DNA from: Turnera subulata
Taxonomy: Eukaryota; Streptophyta; Magnoliopsida; Malpighiales; Passifloraceae
Reading direction: 5' to 3'
NCBI GenBank assembly: GCA_028386065.3
Contig: JAKUCV010001735.1
Coordinates: forward strand, 1 to 64,000
Length of the DNA stretch: 64,000 nt
The first letter of the stretch is position 1, and each line of letters begins with the position of its first letter. Below, piece by piece: positions 9,160-19,303 of the stretch. Under the pieces are notes generated by a model. It did no database searches. It saw only the letters and a program-made list of their open reading frames with translations, and was not told the origin of the DNA. The position numbers were made by a program, and so were the translations under genes.

Positions 9160-11370
9160 ATGCTCTGTTGCACCCAACCGTCAAGGATAGTAACCCTTCT
9201 CAACTCAAATTTCCCTCTCAAATTCCCACACTTTCCTGTCATCCAAACAAGACCTTTTACTACTAGCCGTCTCCTAAATCTCTGCAAAACCGCACAGCAG
9301 CTCCACCAAATCCACGCCAGGTTCATTCTCCATGGCCTCCACCAAAACCCCGCCCTTGCAGCCAACCTCATCGACTCCTACGCCAACCTCGGCCTGTTCC
9401 CCCTCTCCAAGCAAATCTTCAGTTCCATATCGAATCCAAGAACGCACCTTTACACCGCCATTCTCAGAGTTCTGGCTCAGTTTGGCGAGTTCGAGACCAC
9501 CCTTATGGTGTATCAGAAGATGGCACTTGAATCCGTCTACCCGGATAAGGAAGCATGCGCCTTTGTGTTGCTCTCGTGCTCTCGCTTGGTAGATGTTGTG
9601 TCTGGGAAAAGGATTCACGGGCACGTTATAAAACTGGGCTTTGAGTCATCTTCTTTGGTGGGTACTGCTTTGTTGGAGATGTACAGGAGTTGTGGTTCTG
9701 GTGGCGGTTTTGAGGATGAGAGAGAGTTTGGGGAGACAAATCCAACTCCTACTAGAGATTTGAATTATTTGAATTCTTTGATTATTGAGGCATTTCAAAA
9801 TGGAAATCCCATTGAAAGTTTTAGAGTTTATGAGAGAATGAGACTGGAGGAAGTTGAACCCGACACCGTTACTATGGTTAATTTGCTGAGGTGCAGTGTT
9901 GATTTGGGTTCATTAAGGGTAGGAAGAGCCATTCACAGTGTGATTTTTGTTGGCGGTTTTTGTGCACCTTTGTCTGTTAATACTGCTTTGTTGTCCATGT
10001 ACTCAAAGCTGGGTGGTTTGGATGATGCGAGGTCATTGTTTGAGAGAATGCCTGAGAGAGACTGTGTTGTGTGGAACTTAATAATATCTGCTTACTCTCA
10101 AGATGGGAATCCACGGGAATCCCTGGAATTGTTGAGGCATATGGTGAAGTCTGGAGTGAGAGCTGATCTATTTACTGCAATACCTGCTATCATGTCGGTG
10201 AGGCAGTTGAAGTCTATTGGCTGGGGGAAGGAACTGCATGCACATGTCATAAGAAATGGATTGGATTATCAAGTGTCAGTTCATAATTCTCTGATTGACA
10301 TGTATGGTGGATGTGATTGTTTGACCTATGCGCGGAAGATCTTTGACTCCATAAGAAGTAAGACCGTGGTCTCTTGGAGCTCTATGATTAAGGGATATGT
10401 GAACCACGATCAGTCTCTTGAGGCTTGGTCGCTTTTCTCCAAGATGAAAATGGAGGGACCAAGAGTAGATTTTATCTCAGTCATCAACATCTTGCCTGCT
10501 TGTGTGAATATTGGTGCGTTAGAGCTAGTGAAATACCTTCATGGGTCCTCAATAAAATTTGGTCTAAATATGCTATCATCTGTTAATACAGCACTGCTAG
10601 TCAGCTATGCAAAATGCGGATGGATAGAGACCGCAAAGAAGCTTTTTGAAGAGGAAAAAGCCAGTAAGGATATAGTTACTTGGAACTCGATGATTAATGC
10701 ATATGCACAGCATGGAGAATGGTGCCAATGTTTCAAGCTTTATGGCCAAATGAAGCAGCTAAACTTAGAGCCAGACGGGATAACCTTTCTTGGACTACTG
10801 ACCTCTTGTGTTAATTCAGGTCTCGTTGAAGAAGGGTGGGAAATTTTCAAGGAGATGACGGAAACCTATTCTTGTCAACCGAGTCAGGAGCACTACGCTT
10901 GTATGGTGGATCTGCTAGGGCGGGCCGGGCATGTCAATGAAGCGAGGGAACTTGTAAGAAGCATGCCAATCAAACCAGATACTCGGGTGTGGGGTCCCTT
11001 GTTGAGTGCCTCTAAGATGCATTCTCAGACTAAGATTGCAGAGTTTGCAGCGGAGAATCTTCTAATCATGGAACCAAGAAATGCAGGAAATTACATATTG
11101 CTCTCAAACATATACGCTGCAGCAGGAAAGTGGGATGGTGTTGCCAAAATGCGGAGCTTCCTAAGAGATAGAGGACTGAAAAAAACCCCTGGCTGTAGCT
11201 GGATAGAGATGAATGGATGCATGCATGAGTTTCGTGTTGCCGATAAGTCTCATCCACAAGCAGATCATATACACGCTATATTGAGAAATATAGAGTTGGA
11301 AATCCAGGATGCTAGAGAAAAGTGTGGAAAAACTTATGCCGATTTTGTCGACTTCTGGAGAATCACCTGA
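9160..11370 (+). CDS. PLS-class PPR protein with E/E+ C-terminus
   Basis: Single-exon gene, 736 aa, frame intact. The N-terminus is rich in Ser, Arg and hydroxylated residues and almost free of acidic residues, consistent with an organelle presequence. From about residue 45 the protein consists of alternating PPR motifs, for example DTVTMVNLLRC, NTALLSMYSKLGGLDDARSLF, VSWSSMIKGY and DIVTWNSMINAYAQHGEW. The E domain starts near VWGPLLSASK and continues through LLSNIYAAAGKWD and PGCSWIE. The tail after it, ending near YADFVDFW, fits E+ without a DYW deaminase domain. In plants such proteins bind single RNA sites in mitochondria or plastids and usually take part in C-to-U editing, with deaminase activity supplied in trans. 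I cannot name the orthologue or RNA target. Confidence 0.93.
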   Translation: MLCCTQPSRIVTLLNSNFPLKFPHFPVIQTRPFTTSRLLNLCKTAQQLHQIHARFILHGLHQNPALAANLIDSYANLGLFPLSKQIFSSISNPRTHLYTAILRVLAQFGEFETTLMVYQKMALESVYPDKEACAFVLLSCSRLVDVVSGKRIHGHVIKLGFESSSLVGTALLEMYRSCGSGGGFEDEREFGETNPTPTRDLNYLNSLIIEAFQNGNPIESFRVYERMRLEEVEPDTVTMVNLLRCSVDLGSLRVGRAIHSVIFVGGFCAPLSVNTALLSMYSKLGGLDDARSLFERMPERDCVVWNLIISAYSQDGNPRESLELLRHMVKSGVRADLFTAIPAIMSVRQLKSIGWGKELHAHVIRNGLDYQVSVHNSLIDMYGGCDCLTYARKIFDSIRSKTVVSWSSMIKGYVNHDQSLEAWSLFSKMKMEGPRVDFISVINILPACVNIGALELVKYLHGSSIKFGLNMLSSVNTALLVSYAKCGWIETAKKLFEEEKASKDIVTWNSMINAYAQHGEWCQCFKLYGQMKQLNLEPDGITFLGLLTSCVNSGLVEEGWEIFKEMTETYSCQPSQEHYACMVDLLGRAGHVNEARELVRSMPIKPDTRVWGPLLSASKMHSQTKIAEFAAENLLIMEPRNAGNYILLSNIYAAAGKWDGVAKMRSFLRDRGLKKTPGCSWIEMNGCMHEFRVADKSHPQADHIHAILRNIELEIQDAREKCGKTYADFVDFWRIT

Positions 11371-12184
11371 AACATTTTTATTGTCCTCGTAATTTTACCA
11401 GAGCATGCTCACATATGCAGTGCTTGGGACCAAGATCAACTGCCTCTCAGAAACCCCAGGGCTTGGCGAAGAATGGTGTATACTGTGCAGTTGTGTTGTT
11501 AAGACCTGGTACTGTTGGATGGATAAAATTCTTGCGGTTAAAAACAATTGAAAGGGTTCCTGAGAGAGAAGTACTGATGGTGGCAATGTGTCATATGAAG
11601 GTCTGCTTCTGCATCAAGATCAGGTACTTTGATTTCAATCCTTCCAAATTGCACTACTGTGTCATCATTGATGCCGTTTTGCAAAGCATGCGCCTGGAGA
11701 TAAAATAAAAGTGCTTTTGGCTTCTTCATAGGTGGCCTATTTTCTTGCAAAGAGCTTCAAAGCGGTCAACCTGTGCTGAATTAAAAGGATTGGAGGAGCA
11801 TTCAATCTACTGGAGATGAGTTTTTCTGTTACTTCTAGTTTAGTTAAATGGTTAAAGAATGTCTCCGGGGCTACTTGTGTTAACTCCTGTTATAACCAAT
11901 AAATATGTTCCAAGTTACTAATTAGCTTTTCCTCGTCCTAGCTAGTTTTAGTATCATTGGAAGCGGATATCCATCATCTCATAAGCGTGAAGACAAAAAG
12001 GGAGAACGCAAGTGCCCATTCATTATGTGCACTATTTCATATCCCCGGCCATCATCATCAACAGACATAACAAATGAAGATTTGGATATCATATTTGCAG
12101 GGGAGGTATCATTTGGATATCATAAGATTTGTATCAATCCATTTGGAGATAAAGCTCTTGCGAATATCTTTGTTTAAATAGTTT
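11371..12184. other. 3' flank of PPR gene, no gene seen
   Basis: It contains the probable 3' untranslated region and AT-rich spacer. The open frame overlapping the PPR 3' end (11322-11708) is in another frame and shows no recognisable protein. Confidence 0.5.
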
Positions 12185-12290
12185 GGTTTTTATCTTTTAT
12201 CCTTCCTTATTTTTTTAAAGTCTTTACATGTTATTTTGGTTTTTATCTTTTATCCTTCCTCATTTTTTTAAAGTCTTTACATGTTATTTT
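12185..12290. repeat. 53-bp tandem duplication
   Basis: Two adjacent 53-bp units, 12185-12237 and 12238-12290, each beginning GGTTTTTATC and ending ATGTTATTTT. They are identical except for about one base, so the duplication is recent. Non-coding. Confidence 0.9.
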
Positions 12291-12642
12291 GACGAGCTGT
12301 ATACTTAGTGAAGCTATTTAAATTTAAAACCTGAAGGCTAGACTATTAAACATACAGTACTGAACCCTAAACTATTAAACAGATCTTTTGTTTTCACCAA
12401 AATATTGTAAAGAAGAAAAATCAATTAAATATACAGTTGAGAATTAGAAAGAGTACAATGCATCATTGACTAGCGAAAGCGAAAGAAATTACAGACTGGA
12501 ACTGCCAACAAGGATCACTGTCTTAAAAAATCACAACTACTTATCACAACTTAGTGTTTGACAAGAACTTAATTATGTAGATTATGCAAAACGCAATCGC
12601 CAAGTCACTCTGTGACTGGACGCCCAAGCATCTCAAGTGATT

Positions 12643-12716
12643 AGGCGGGGGCAGGATTCGAACCTGCAATCTTCAGGTCATGAGCCTGATGAGTTGACCA
12701 ATTCCTCTACCCCGCT
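12643..12716 (-). tRNA. trnfM: tRNA-fMet (CAU), mitochondrial type
   Basis: 74 nt cloverleaf. The acceptor stem AGCGGGG pairs with CCCCGCC except for the first base, an A·C mismatch typical of bacterial and organelle initiator tRNAs. The anticodon CAT lies in GGCTCATGACC. The T arm is GCAGG-TTCGAAT-CCTGC. The sequence is unlike plastid trnfM and fits plant mitochondrial trnfM. As a nuclear copy it is probably not expressed, although the T arm happens to match a Pol III B box. Confidence 0.88.
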
Positions 12717-12922
12717 TCTTCCCAGCTCCCCGAAAACAAGGTTCGACTTGCATGTGTTAAGCGCTCCTTCTGAGCAAACGAGGGAAAAAATCTCTGCCTG
12801 ATGGGTTGTTATCCGGCAAGAACAGGGCGCCAAGCTGACTGAATAACGGAGGCGGCGGAACAGGTCTGACCAGATAAGAGAGGCGTCAAACTTCTTCGTA
12901 ACAAAAGGTCCATTTTTTGATG

Positions 12923-12997
12923 GGCGAATGACGGGGATTGAACCCGCGCGTGGTGGATTCACAATCCACTGCCTTGATCCACTTGGCTACATCCGCC
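12923..12997 (-). tRNA. trnH: tRNA-His (GUG), plastid-derived mitochondrial type
   Basis: The acceptor stem GCGGATG pairs with CATTCGC (one G·T), with an extra 5' G as in tRNA-His. The anticodon GTG lies in GATTGTGAATC. The T arm is GCGGG-TTCAATC-CCCGT. The sequence is close to plastid trnH, which angiosperm mitochondria also carry as a transferred copy. Linked to mitochondrial-type trnfM, it most likely arrived by way of the mitochondrion. Its expression in the nucleus is doubtful. Confidence 0.86.
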
Positions 12998-13363
12998 CCT
13001 ACCCCCGCACAGGTTTCAGTCTCTATCTACGAAAAAAAAGATCCTTTCTGACCTCCCGATGACCACTGAGAAGCCGCTTCGCCCCTATACTCCTATACTC
13101 TAGTTGCAAGTCTATTTTACTATTCTTCTTTATCCGGTAGTTGAAGATAGAATTAGTAGAACCAATAAGCATCCATCTTTCTGTAAGTATCCAGTTACAA
13201 GACAACAATACATGCTGTCGCTAGTCAGCAAGCGTAGAGTTTGTGTTTGCATGAGATATACAAACAAACCATCTTAATTATCCCTTAAATCTCTCCCAGC
13301 AGCAAAATAGCTGCACAGTCTCACCAATTTCATTACCCGCAACTTCTCTTACTTTGGGAAAGA

Positions 13364-15292
13364 ATGAAAAACATTAAACCTAAATGTGGGATACTTGGAT
13401 GGTTTGGTGGGATTTTAGGTCTGGAAATGGGGAATGAATGGTGTCACAAAATTTATTTTAAGGGATTGGGCAGCGGGGATTCTTTTGGGAATTGGGGGAT
13501 TGGCGCAGCAATATGCAACAAGAAGGGTGTTCCTGTTCGGATGGTGAGTAAGTGCTCCAACAATGCAGAGTTAGCAATGATCTCATTCGATCAAAGAGCT
13601 CTAGACATAATGGCACTCATTGAAGGGCTTGAGGCAGCACTTGATTCCGGCCTCAAGAAAGTCACATTTATATGCCATGACCGTGTGCTTTATGATTATG
13701 TAAGTTTTACTCAACTTTTTGTCATCATTGTCAATAGCAAAACAGAGTTGTGGTCTAATTTCTGAGATTTTTCATCTCCTATAATGATAAAATGTGTTAC
13801 CTATACCTATACATTTGAGAAATGAAAAGAAAATTTCAAAACCCAGAGATTTTGAAATAACAATTCCAAAATATATTCATGGTAATGCATCTCGCAACTC
13901 TACGTAAGCAACCTGGAACCTGTCTTTTTATATAATGAAATAGATTTGTAATTACGTCAACTGTATTGCCCACTATATTAATGTATTAGTAGACCTCCCT
14001 TAAGTTCAGATTCTGTGATTTGAATCCTGTCTTCTTAACTAGTTAGACTTTGGAATTTTGATTTGATGATTTTGATGATTCGAAGGCCTCACCCTGAACT
14101 CTTTGTATAGCTCATGCACACCTAAGCGGCCTGACTTAACTGCTACGGTAATCCCTATTCAAGTGTTATATAAAGCGTTGATATTAGAGACAATTGACCC
14201 AACTTTTTTTGTTTTTAATTTAGTTTAAAGGGAAAAGGAGAACAGGCCAGGAAAATATTAGAGCCTTGGTCAGGGAGGTTACTCTTCTCCAGCGTGAGTT
14301 CACATATTGTAGCCCATCTTTGGCAACTCGGGAAGATTCCAATTTCAGAATTGAACTTGAGAGATGTTCCATAAGCTGTCAAATTACATTTCCGGAAGAA
14401 ACTCGCAAGAGAATGAAGGTGAAAGCAAAGGAGACTTGCCAGATATGTTTCCGGGATACCGACTCCGATAGCATGTTTTCTGTTGATGTTTGCCGTCATA
14501 GGTATTGCCGTCCTTGCATAAAAAAGCATGCAGGGTCACACCTCCTCGACGGTATGGTGGCTAAATGCCCTCATGCAACTTGCAAATCTTTTGTGCAATT
14601 GAGTAGCTGCAAAAAACTCTTTACACCTGAATCACTTGACATTATGAGAGAACGTCTAGAGGCAGCTAAAATTCCAGTGAAAGAGAGGGTTTATTGTCCA
14701 AATCCAAGGTGCTCTGCATTGATGGCAAGAAGTGGGTTAAAGCACAGAAATGTACTTCTCTGGAGGCTTCCACCTGAAGCAAGGAGATGCACTAAGTGTC
14801 GTTTGACGTTCTGTATCAATTGCAAGGTGCCTTGGCATCGCAATAAGAGTTGTCTTGATTACAAGAGGTCATACCGGTCTCCTGAAAAAGAAGATATTGC
14901 TCCTGGCAAATAGAAAAAACTGGCGTCAGTGTCCTCAGTGCAACCATATGATTGAACTGGACTTGGGTTGCAATAATATTACCTGCAGGTACTTTATTCT
15001 TCTCCATTTTTTGCTACTATTTCTGTTTCCATCATAATTATACCCATGACTGCCCTACAAGGAATAGTTTGAATTGATTTTTAATGTAATCTCTTATAAG
15101 GCCAATTGGATCGATTTAGTCTGTTAGCATATGTAAAGCCAAGTATGGGAGATATGTCACAATTTGAGTATATAGTTATGAACAATCTATTCATTAGTTG
15201 AATTTGTCTTCTACAGGTGTGGATACTGCTTCTGTTACTCTTGTGGAGCTCCATATAGCAATGAATTAGAATCCTGCAAATGTAACAGATGA
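13364..15292 (+). pseudogene. RBR E3 ligase copy 2 with RNase H-like exon, frameshifted
   Basis: Predicted exons are 13364-13699, 14224-14988 and 15217-15292. Exon 1 encodes an RNase H-like (RVT_3) domain of the kind found at the N-terminus of some plant RBR proteins. Its YFKGL, IMALIEGLEAAL and FICHDRVLY segments lack the acidic residues of active RNase H. Exon 2 holds RING1 (CQICFRDTDSDSMFSVDVC) and IBR (YCPNPRCSALM to INCKVPWH). Exon 3 completes RING2 (CGYCFCYSCG, then CKC). Between SPEKED and NWRQC the frame shifts by +1 (or -2): the first frame stops at a TAG at 14911, while RING2 continues in the next frame. RING2 also reads GCNNITC, so the His after the catalytic Cys is lost. Splice sites and the rest of the frame are preserved, so the lesion is young, or it is a sequence error. 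Confidence 0.8.
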
Positions 15293-15320
15293 GTGAATTA
15301 GAATCCTGCAAGTGTAACGG
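15261..15320 (+). repeat. Short tandem duplication at RBR copy 2 stop codon
   Basis: The last coding segment, including GAATTAGAATCCTGCAAATG, is repeated about 32 bp later with two or three changes. The second copy lies after the TGA at 15290-15292, so it is 3' untranslated. Confidence 0.8.
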
Positions 15321-16082
15321 ATATTGCTTGGCTTTAGGATTATGACATATTTCTTTCTTGGTTTAATTTTCTTACTACTTCTCAGCCCTTTCCTAAACCT
15401 TGTTAGTTTTAGGGCAGTGCGTCTGCAAAAGTTATGTCATAACATTGCAAAGGATTATCATGGGTTAAGCTGATATGGAGAAATTATCATCAGGTTTAAT
15501 GCAATAAAAAATTTTGCAATATGAAGACGGGGTTTTTTAAAAAAATAAATGAAACAAAATAACCTGACGTGTATTTCTTGCTGCAATTGCAGTGTTAGCA
15601 GAAGGAAGGGGAGGAGAGGGGAGGGAGACTAGAATTTAGGGAAGAAAATTAAAACAATAAATGAAAAAGAAAAATTGAATTATACTAAAAAGTCTGATGT
15701 GATTAATGCATTTAAATTATGATGATGTGGCTAATAAAAGTAAACCATAAGCAGTCTCGTTGGACCAAATGTTGTCAGATTACTGTTTGTACATTGAGCT
15801 TTTTCTATTAGCAGCAGTGTTTGATTTTGAAATTTTGAGACTTATTTCTATCTTTCCAAAAGGTTAATTCGCATTAATGATCGGGTGGTAGAATTTTGAT
15901 TTTTTAAAAAATTTTTAAACAATGAAGGAATTTAGAAATTTTAGATAAATTATATTATGGTAAAAAAATATTGTGTATCCAATTTATACTAAGATGAATT
16001 TATTAAATATTTTAAACCATTCCATTGGCTATAAAATTACACATGTTTAATGTAAATAAATCTATGATTACTTCACAACTAA
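15321..16082. other. AT-rich spacer, no gene seen
   Basis: 3' flank of RBR copy 2. It has a purine-rich stretch near 15600-15630 and otherwise AT-rich sequence with no supported feature. Confidence 0.5.
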
Positions 16083-18649
16083 TCTATATAAATATATTAA
16101 ATCAGAGACCTAGATCTCTGGTGTTGACAAGTGGCTCTCTAAAGATTGACATGTGGCAACTAATTTTGTCAAAAAAATAATTAATATATTATTTAGTGAA
16201 TTTAATAAAAAAAATTTTAATATTCTATATTTAATTCTAAATCAATTGTTTGTGTGTAAATTGTTGGAGGGAACGTAAGGGTAATGAGAAGGCATAATTG
16301 AGCATAAAAAAATTAAATACTGAAAATTAAGAGTCACATGCATCCATACATCAAATTATGAAATGTTTCTTGAAAACCAAAGGTCACATGTATTTAATGT
16401 TACAATTTAATGTTACGATCAATTTTTGTGCTATAAAATAAGGAAAACCACACACTGTAACAACTCGGGTAAAAATTTAGATTTTTACCGGGACTGTAAA
16501 AGTCGTTATATAGTGATTTACCTTTGAATTTAATCTTGGGTAATTAATTCAAGGTAAATCGGGCATCGTTTTTCGAAACCGAGGTTTTTTCCGCGTTTGA
16601 AATTTTTCCGTGGATTTTACGGACCAAAGTTGGTATTTTTTAGGTCCCGAAACCCTCAGAAAAATCACACTAGAAATATAACTAAGGAGGTATATCAGTT
16701 ATTTTTTTGGTCCGGATGGTACACGACTTACCTGCATAAATGAGGGTTGCGCCGCCTCTTTCCTGTGTCGCCCGTGCTACACATTTTTCCTGTGTAATCA
16801 GCGCCTTGCCCGTGCCTTACCAGTATTTTGCACCTTGCCTCTTCTGCCTTCCCAGTACACCAACACCTTCATCATCTTCTCTTCTTTCACCTGCAAAGCC
16901 TCACCTGTAAAACCAAAACAGAGAACAAAAAAAACAACACATAAACACACACACACACCCGCGCCGTCCCTTCTTTTCCTTTTCTTTTTCTTTTTGCCCT
17001 TCATCTTCTTATTCACCGACCCGACCATCCACCACCAGCACTGACCACACGCAGCCGCAGCCACCGCACGCCGCCACCCGCCCTCGCCTTCCTCTACTCC
17101 TTCTTCTCCTCCTCCCGACGCTGCCGACGCGTCAGGCCGGCCGTGCACTGCCCGGACGAAGCCGACCCGATGACGCGACGACCCGAGCCCGTTTCCCCTT
17201 TCTCCTCCACGCCGCCCCTCCGTCGCCTCGCCTCGCGTGCCGCGACGCCGTCCTCGTTCCCTGCCTGCACGTCGTCGCCTCGCCGCTCCAGCACCGCCCG
17301 CGCCGCAGCTTGCTCTAGGTGAGGAGGACGACCCGCTAGGCGCCTGGGTCACGGGTCTTGGGCACCTGGGTCGTAGGTCTTGGGTGCCTGGGCCTTAGAC
17401 GTTGGGCCTTAGGCTGTGAGTGTGGGTGTTGATTGCTGGGTTGGGGAGCGCTGGGCTGGTTGTGTGGGCTGTCTGTTGGGCTCGCTGCGTGGGCCTGCCT
17501 GGGCTCTATGCAGTGGGTTGGACAGTACTATTCAGGCCCAGTCCAAGCTTTTAAAGAAAATAATAAAAATATAAAAACAAAATCTGGTATATATATATTA
17601 TGGATATATTTTGAAAATTAAATTAAGATAATATTTTTGGAAATATATGATTAAATTATGAAAATTTTGGGAAATATAAGACAAGGAAAATAATTAACTT
17701 TGAATATGAAAATATTTTTGGTAAAACTATATATGTATATAAATGACGTTAAGAAAAATCTTTTTTTTGGAAAAGATATGATCAAAGTATAATGGAATAA
17801 TATCCGGGAAGTTTATTTTGACACCTAGAAATAAATGGTGAATGATGATGATAACGGGGTTATACTGGGACGTTTAACGGGCCAGTTAATGTTTTGTTTT
17901 ATGATATAGCATTATTTGCATTTATGTGCATCTTATGTGAATATATGTTATTGTTTGCTATATAGGAGTTGGTACTAAACAGTTGCTAGAGGATCCTGTT
18001 GTGGAATCCGAAGAGGAGTTCCATAACTGTATCGGCTAAGGTGAGGATGGATAACCCTTGATATATTTCCAATAATACCGTTGTGTGTTCTTGATTGTGC
18101 TTTATTGTTTGATTGAACTGCTGAGATGATCATTGTTGGTTATTTGGCTTATATGGTTATTGTTATGGTTGTTGTTAGATTGTGTTGTGGTTGGCTAATC
18201 GGAATTACCTGTGATTGCTTGATTGAACTATTGAGTTGATTGTTAATGGTATCTATGGTTATTGTTGTTGTTGTTGTTGTTATGATGTTGAAATGCTTGA
18301 TTGAACCGTTGTGTTGACTGTTATTGGTTCCTTGGATACTGTGTTGTGATTGATGTTGGATTGTGAATAATTGGTGTTATGAAACTGTTGATGGATTGGT
18401 CTGTTGTATAACTTGAGTTAATAGGAATTTGGATAATTGTTTGACTATTATGGATATTGTGATTGTTGTCGGTAGACTGTGTTGTGATTGGATAATTGGA
18501 GTAAACTATGATATGATAATTGGGAAAAGGAAAATGGAAATTGAAAGTTGATTTGAGATGATGATGATTTAGTTGTCACATGAAAAGTAGTGGTACGACT
18601 AGATGGTTAGAGGCTAGTTCTGTGGTGTCATGGCCGGTTTCTTGGTTAT

Positions 18650-19043
18650 GGGATGTTGATCCCGGTTTGGTTTGGATATTGGGATGTTGATCCCGGATTG
18701 GATATGTTATTGGGATGTTGATCCCGGGTTACGTTTGGCCTGGCATCCGAAATTAGTTAATAACCAGGTACGACCCTAGTTTGTCCAGTGACAGGGCCCG
18801 GATATTAAAATTGGAAAAGTTAATGAGTGAGTCGTGTCTTCTGGTTTTGAGTTTGGGATGTCGATTCCTGTGATTTGGTTTTGGAATGGATATGAGTTAA
18901 TTGTCACGTGGTAAGTAGAGGTACGACCGGATGGTTTGAGACTGTTTTGTGGTGGCCATGATCTGGGTTACTTATGATGGGCATGTTGATGCCGGTTTGA
19001 TTGGGATGTTGATCCCTGAGATTGTTATTGGGATGTTGATCCC
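18650..19043 (+). repeat. Tandem GGGAT-N4-ATCCC hairpins in solo LTR
   Basis: Six copies of a 14-nt inverted repeat with loop GTTG: 18650-18663, 18681-18694, 18712-18725, 18980-18993, 19003-19016 and 19030-19043. The first three have a period of 31 bp. The fourth reads GGCAT-GTTG-ATGCC, a double change that keeps the stem paired. The same kind of array lies at a similar distance from the LTR end in two related LTRs. Confidence 0.9.
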
Positions 19044-19282
19044 GGGTTCTTTTTGATCTGGCAGCAGAAACAGGTTGATAACCTGGTACGACCCTAGCTT
19101 ATCCGTGACGGGGCCCAGAAAGAAAAAATTGGAATAATAATAAAGTCTTTGGTATGTTTGGGACGAGTCTTTGGGTTTGGTATGTCTTGTACGGTATTGT
19201 CTTTGGTATGGTTGTGACTGTTGTCTGTATTTCCCTCTTTGAAGTATTATGGTTGCCTGCATATCTCTGTTTATCCTTGGTT

Positions 19283-19303
19283 GGTGAGCACTTCGGACTC
19301 ACC
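19283..19303 (+). other. Conserved LTR hairpin with CTTCGG loop
   Basis: GGTGAG pairs with CTCACC around a loop containing CTTCGG. The same element recurs at 43770-43790 and, with one mismatch, on the minus strand at 61239-61259. In all three it is followed by a second short hairpin (GCGGG...CCCGT or wobble variant) before TAGG. Confidence 0.75.

Larger units (their letters stand above)
12600..13215. other. Mitochondrial DNA insert (NUMT)
   Basis: Two organelle-type tRNA genes sit 206 bp apart on the minus strand. The first is a mitochondrial-type initiator tRNA. The second is a chloroplast-derived tRNA-His of the kind carried by angiosperm mitochondria. Having both points to mitochondrial rather than plastid origin. 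The composition is more balanced than the AT-rich surroundings. The borders are estimates; the insert lies just upstream of the second RBR copy. Confidence 0.7.

Noticed and set aside
11322..11708. 128-aa frame overlapping the PPR 3' end
   Set aside because: It is out of frame with the PPR gene, has no recognisable content and lies in the 3' flank.
12923..12997. Direct plastid DNA insert (NUPT) as source of trnH
   Set aside because: The linked trnfM is of mitochondrial, not plastid, type, and plant mitochondria carry a plastid-derived trnH; one mitochondrial transfer explains both.
16798..17352. Long open frames in the GC-rich block of the solo LTR
   Set aside because: They are Arg/Gly-rich, overlap on both strands, have no domain, and lie in a non-coding LTR; the frames follow from GC-rich composition.
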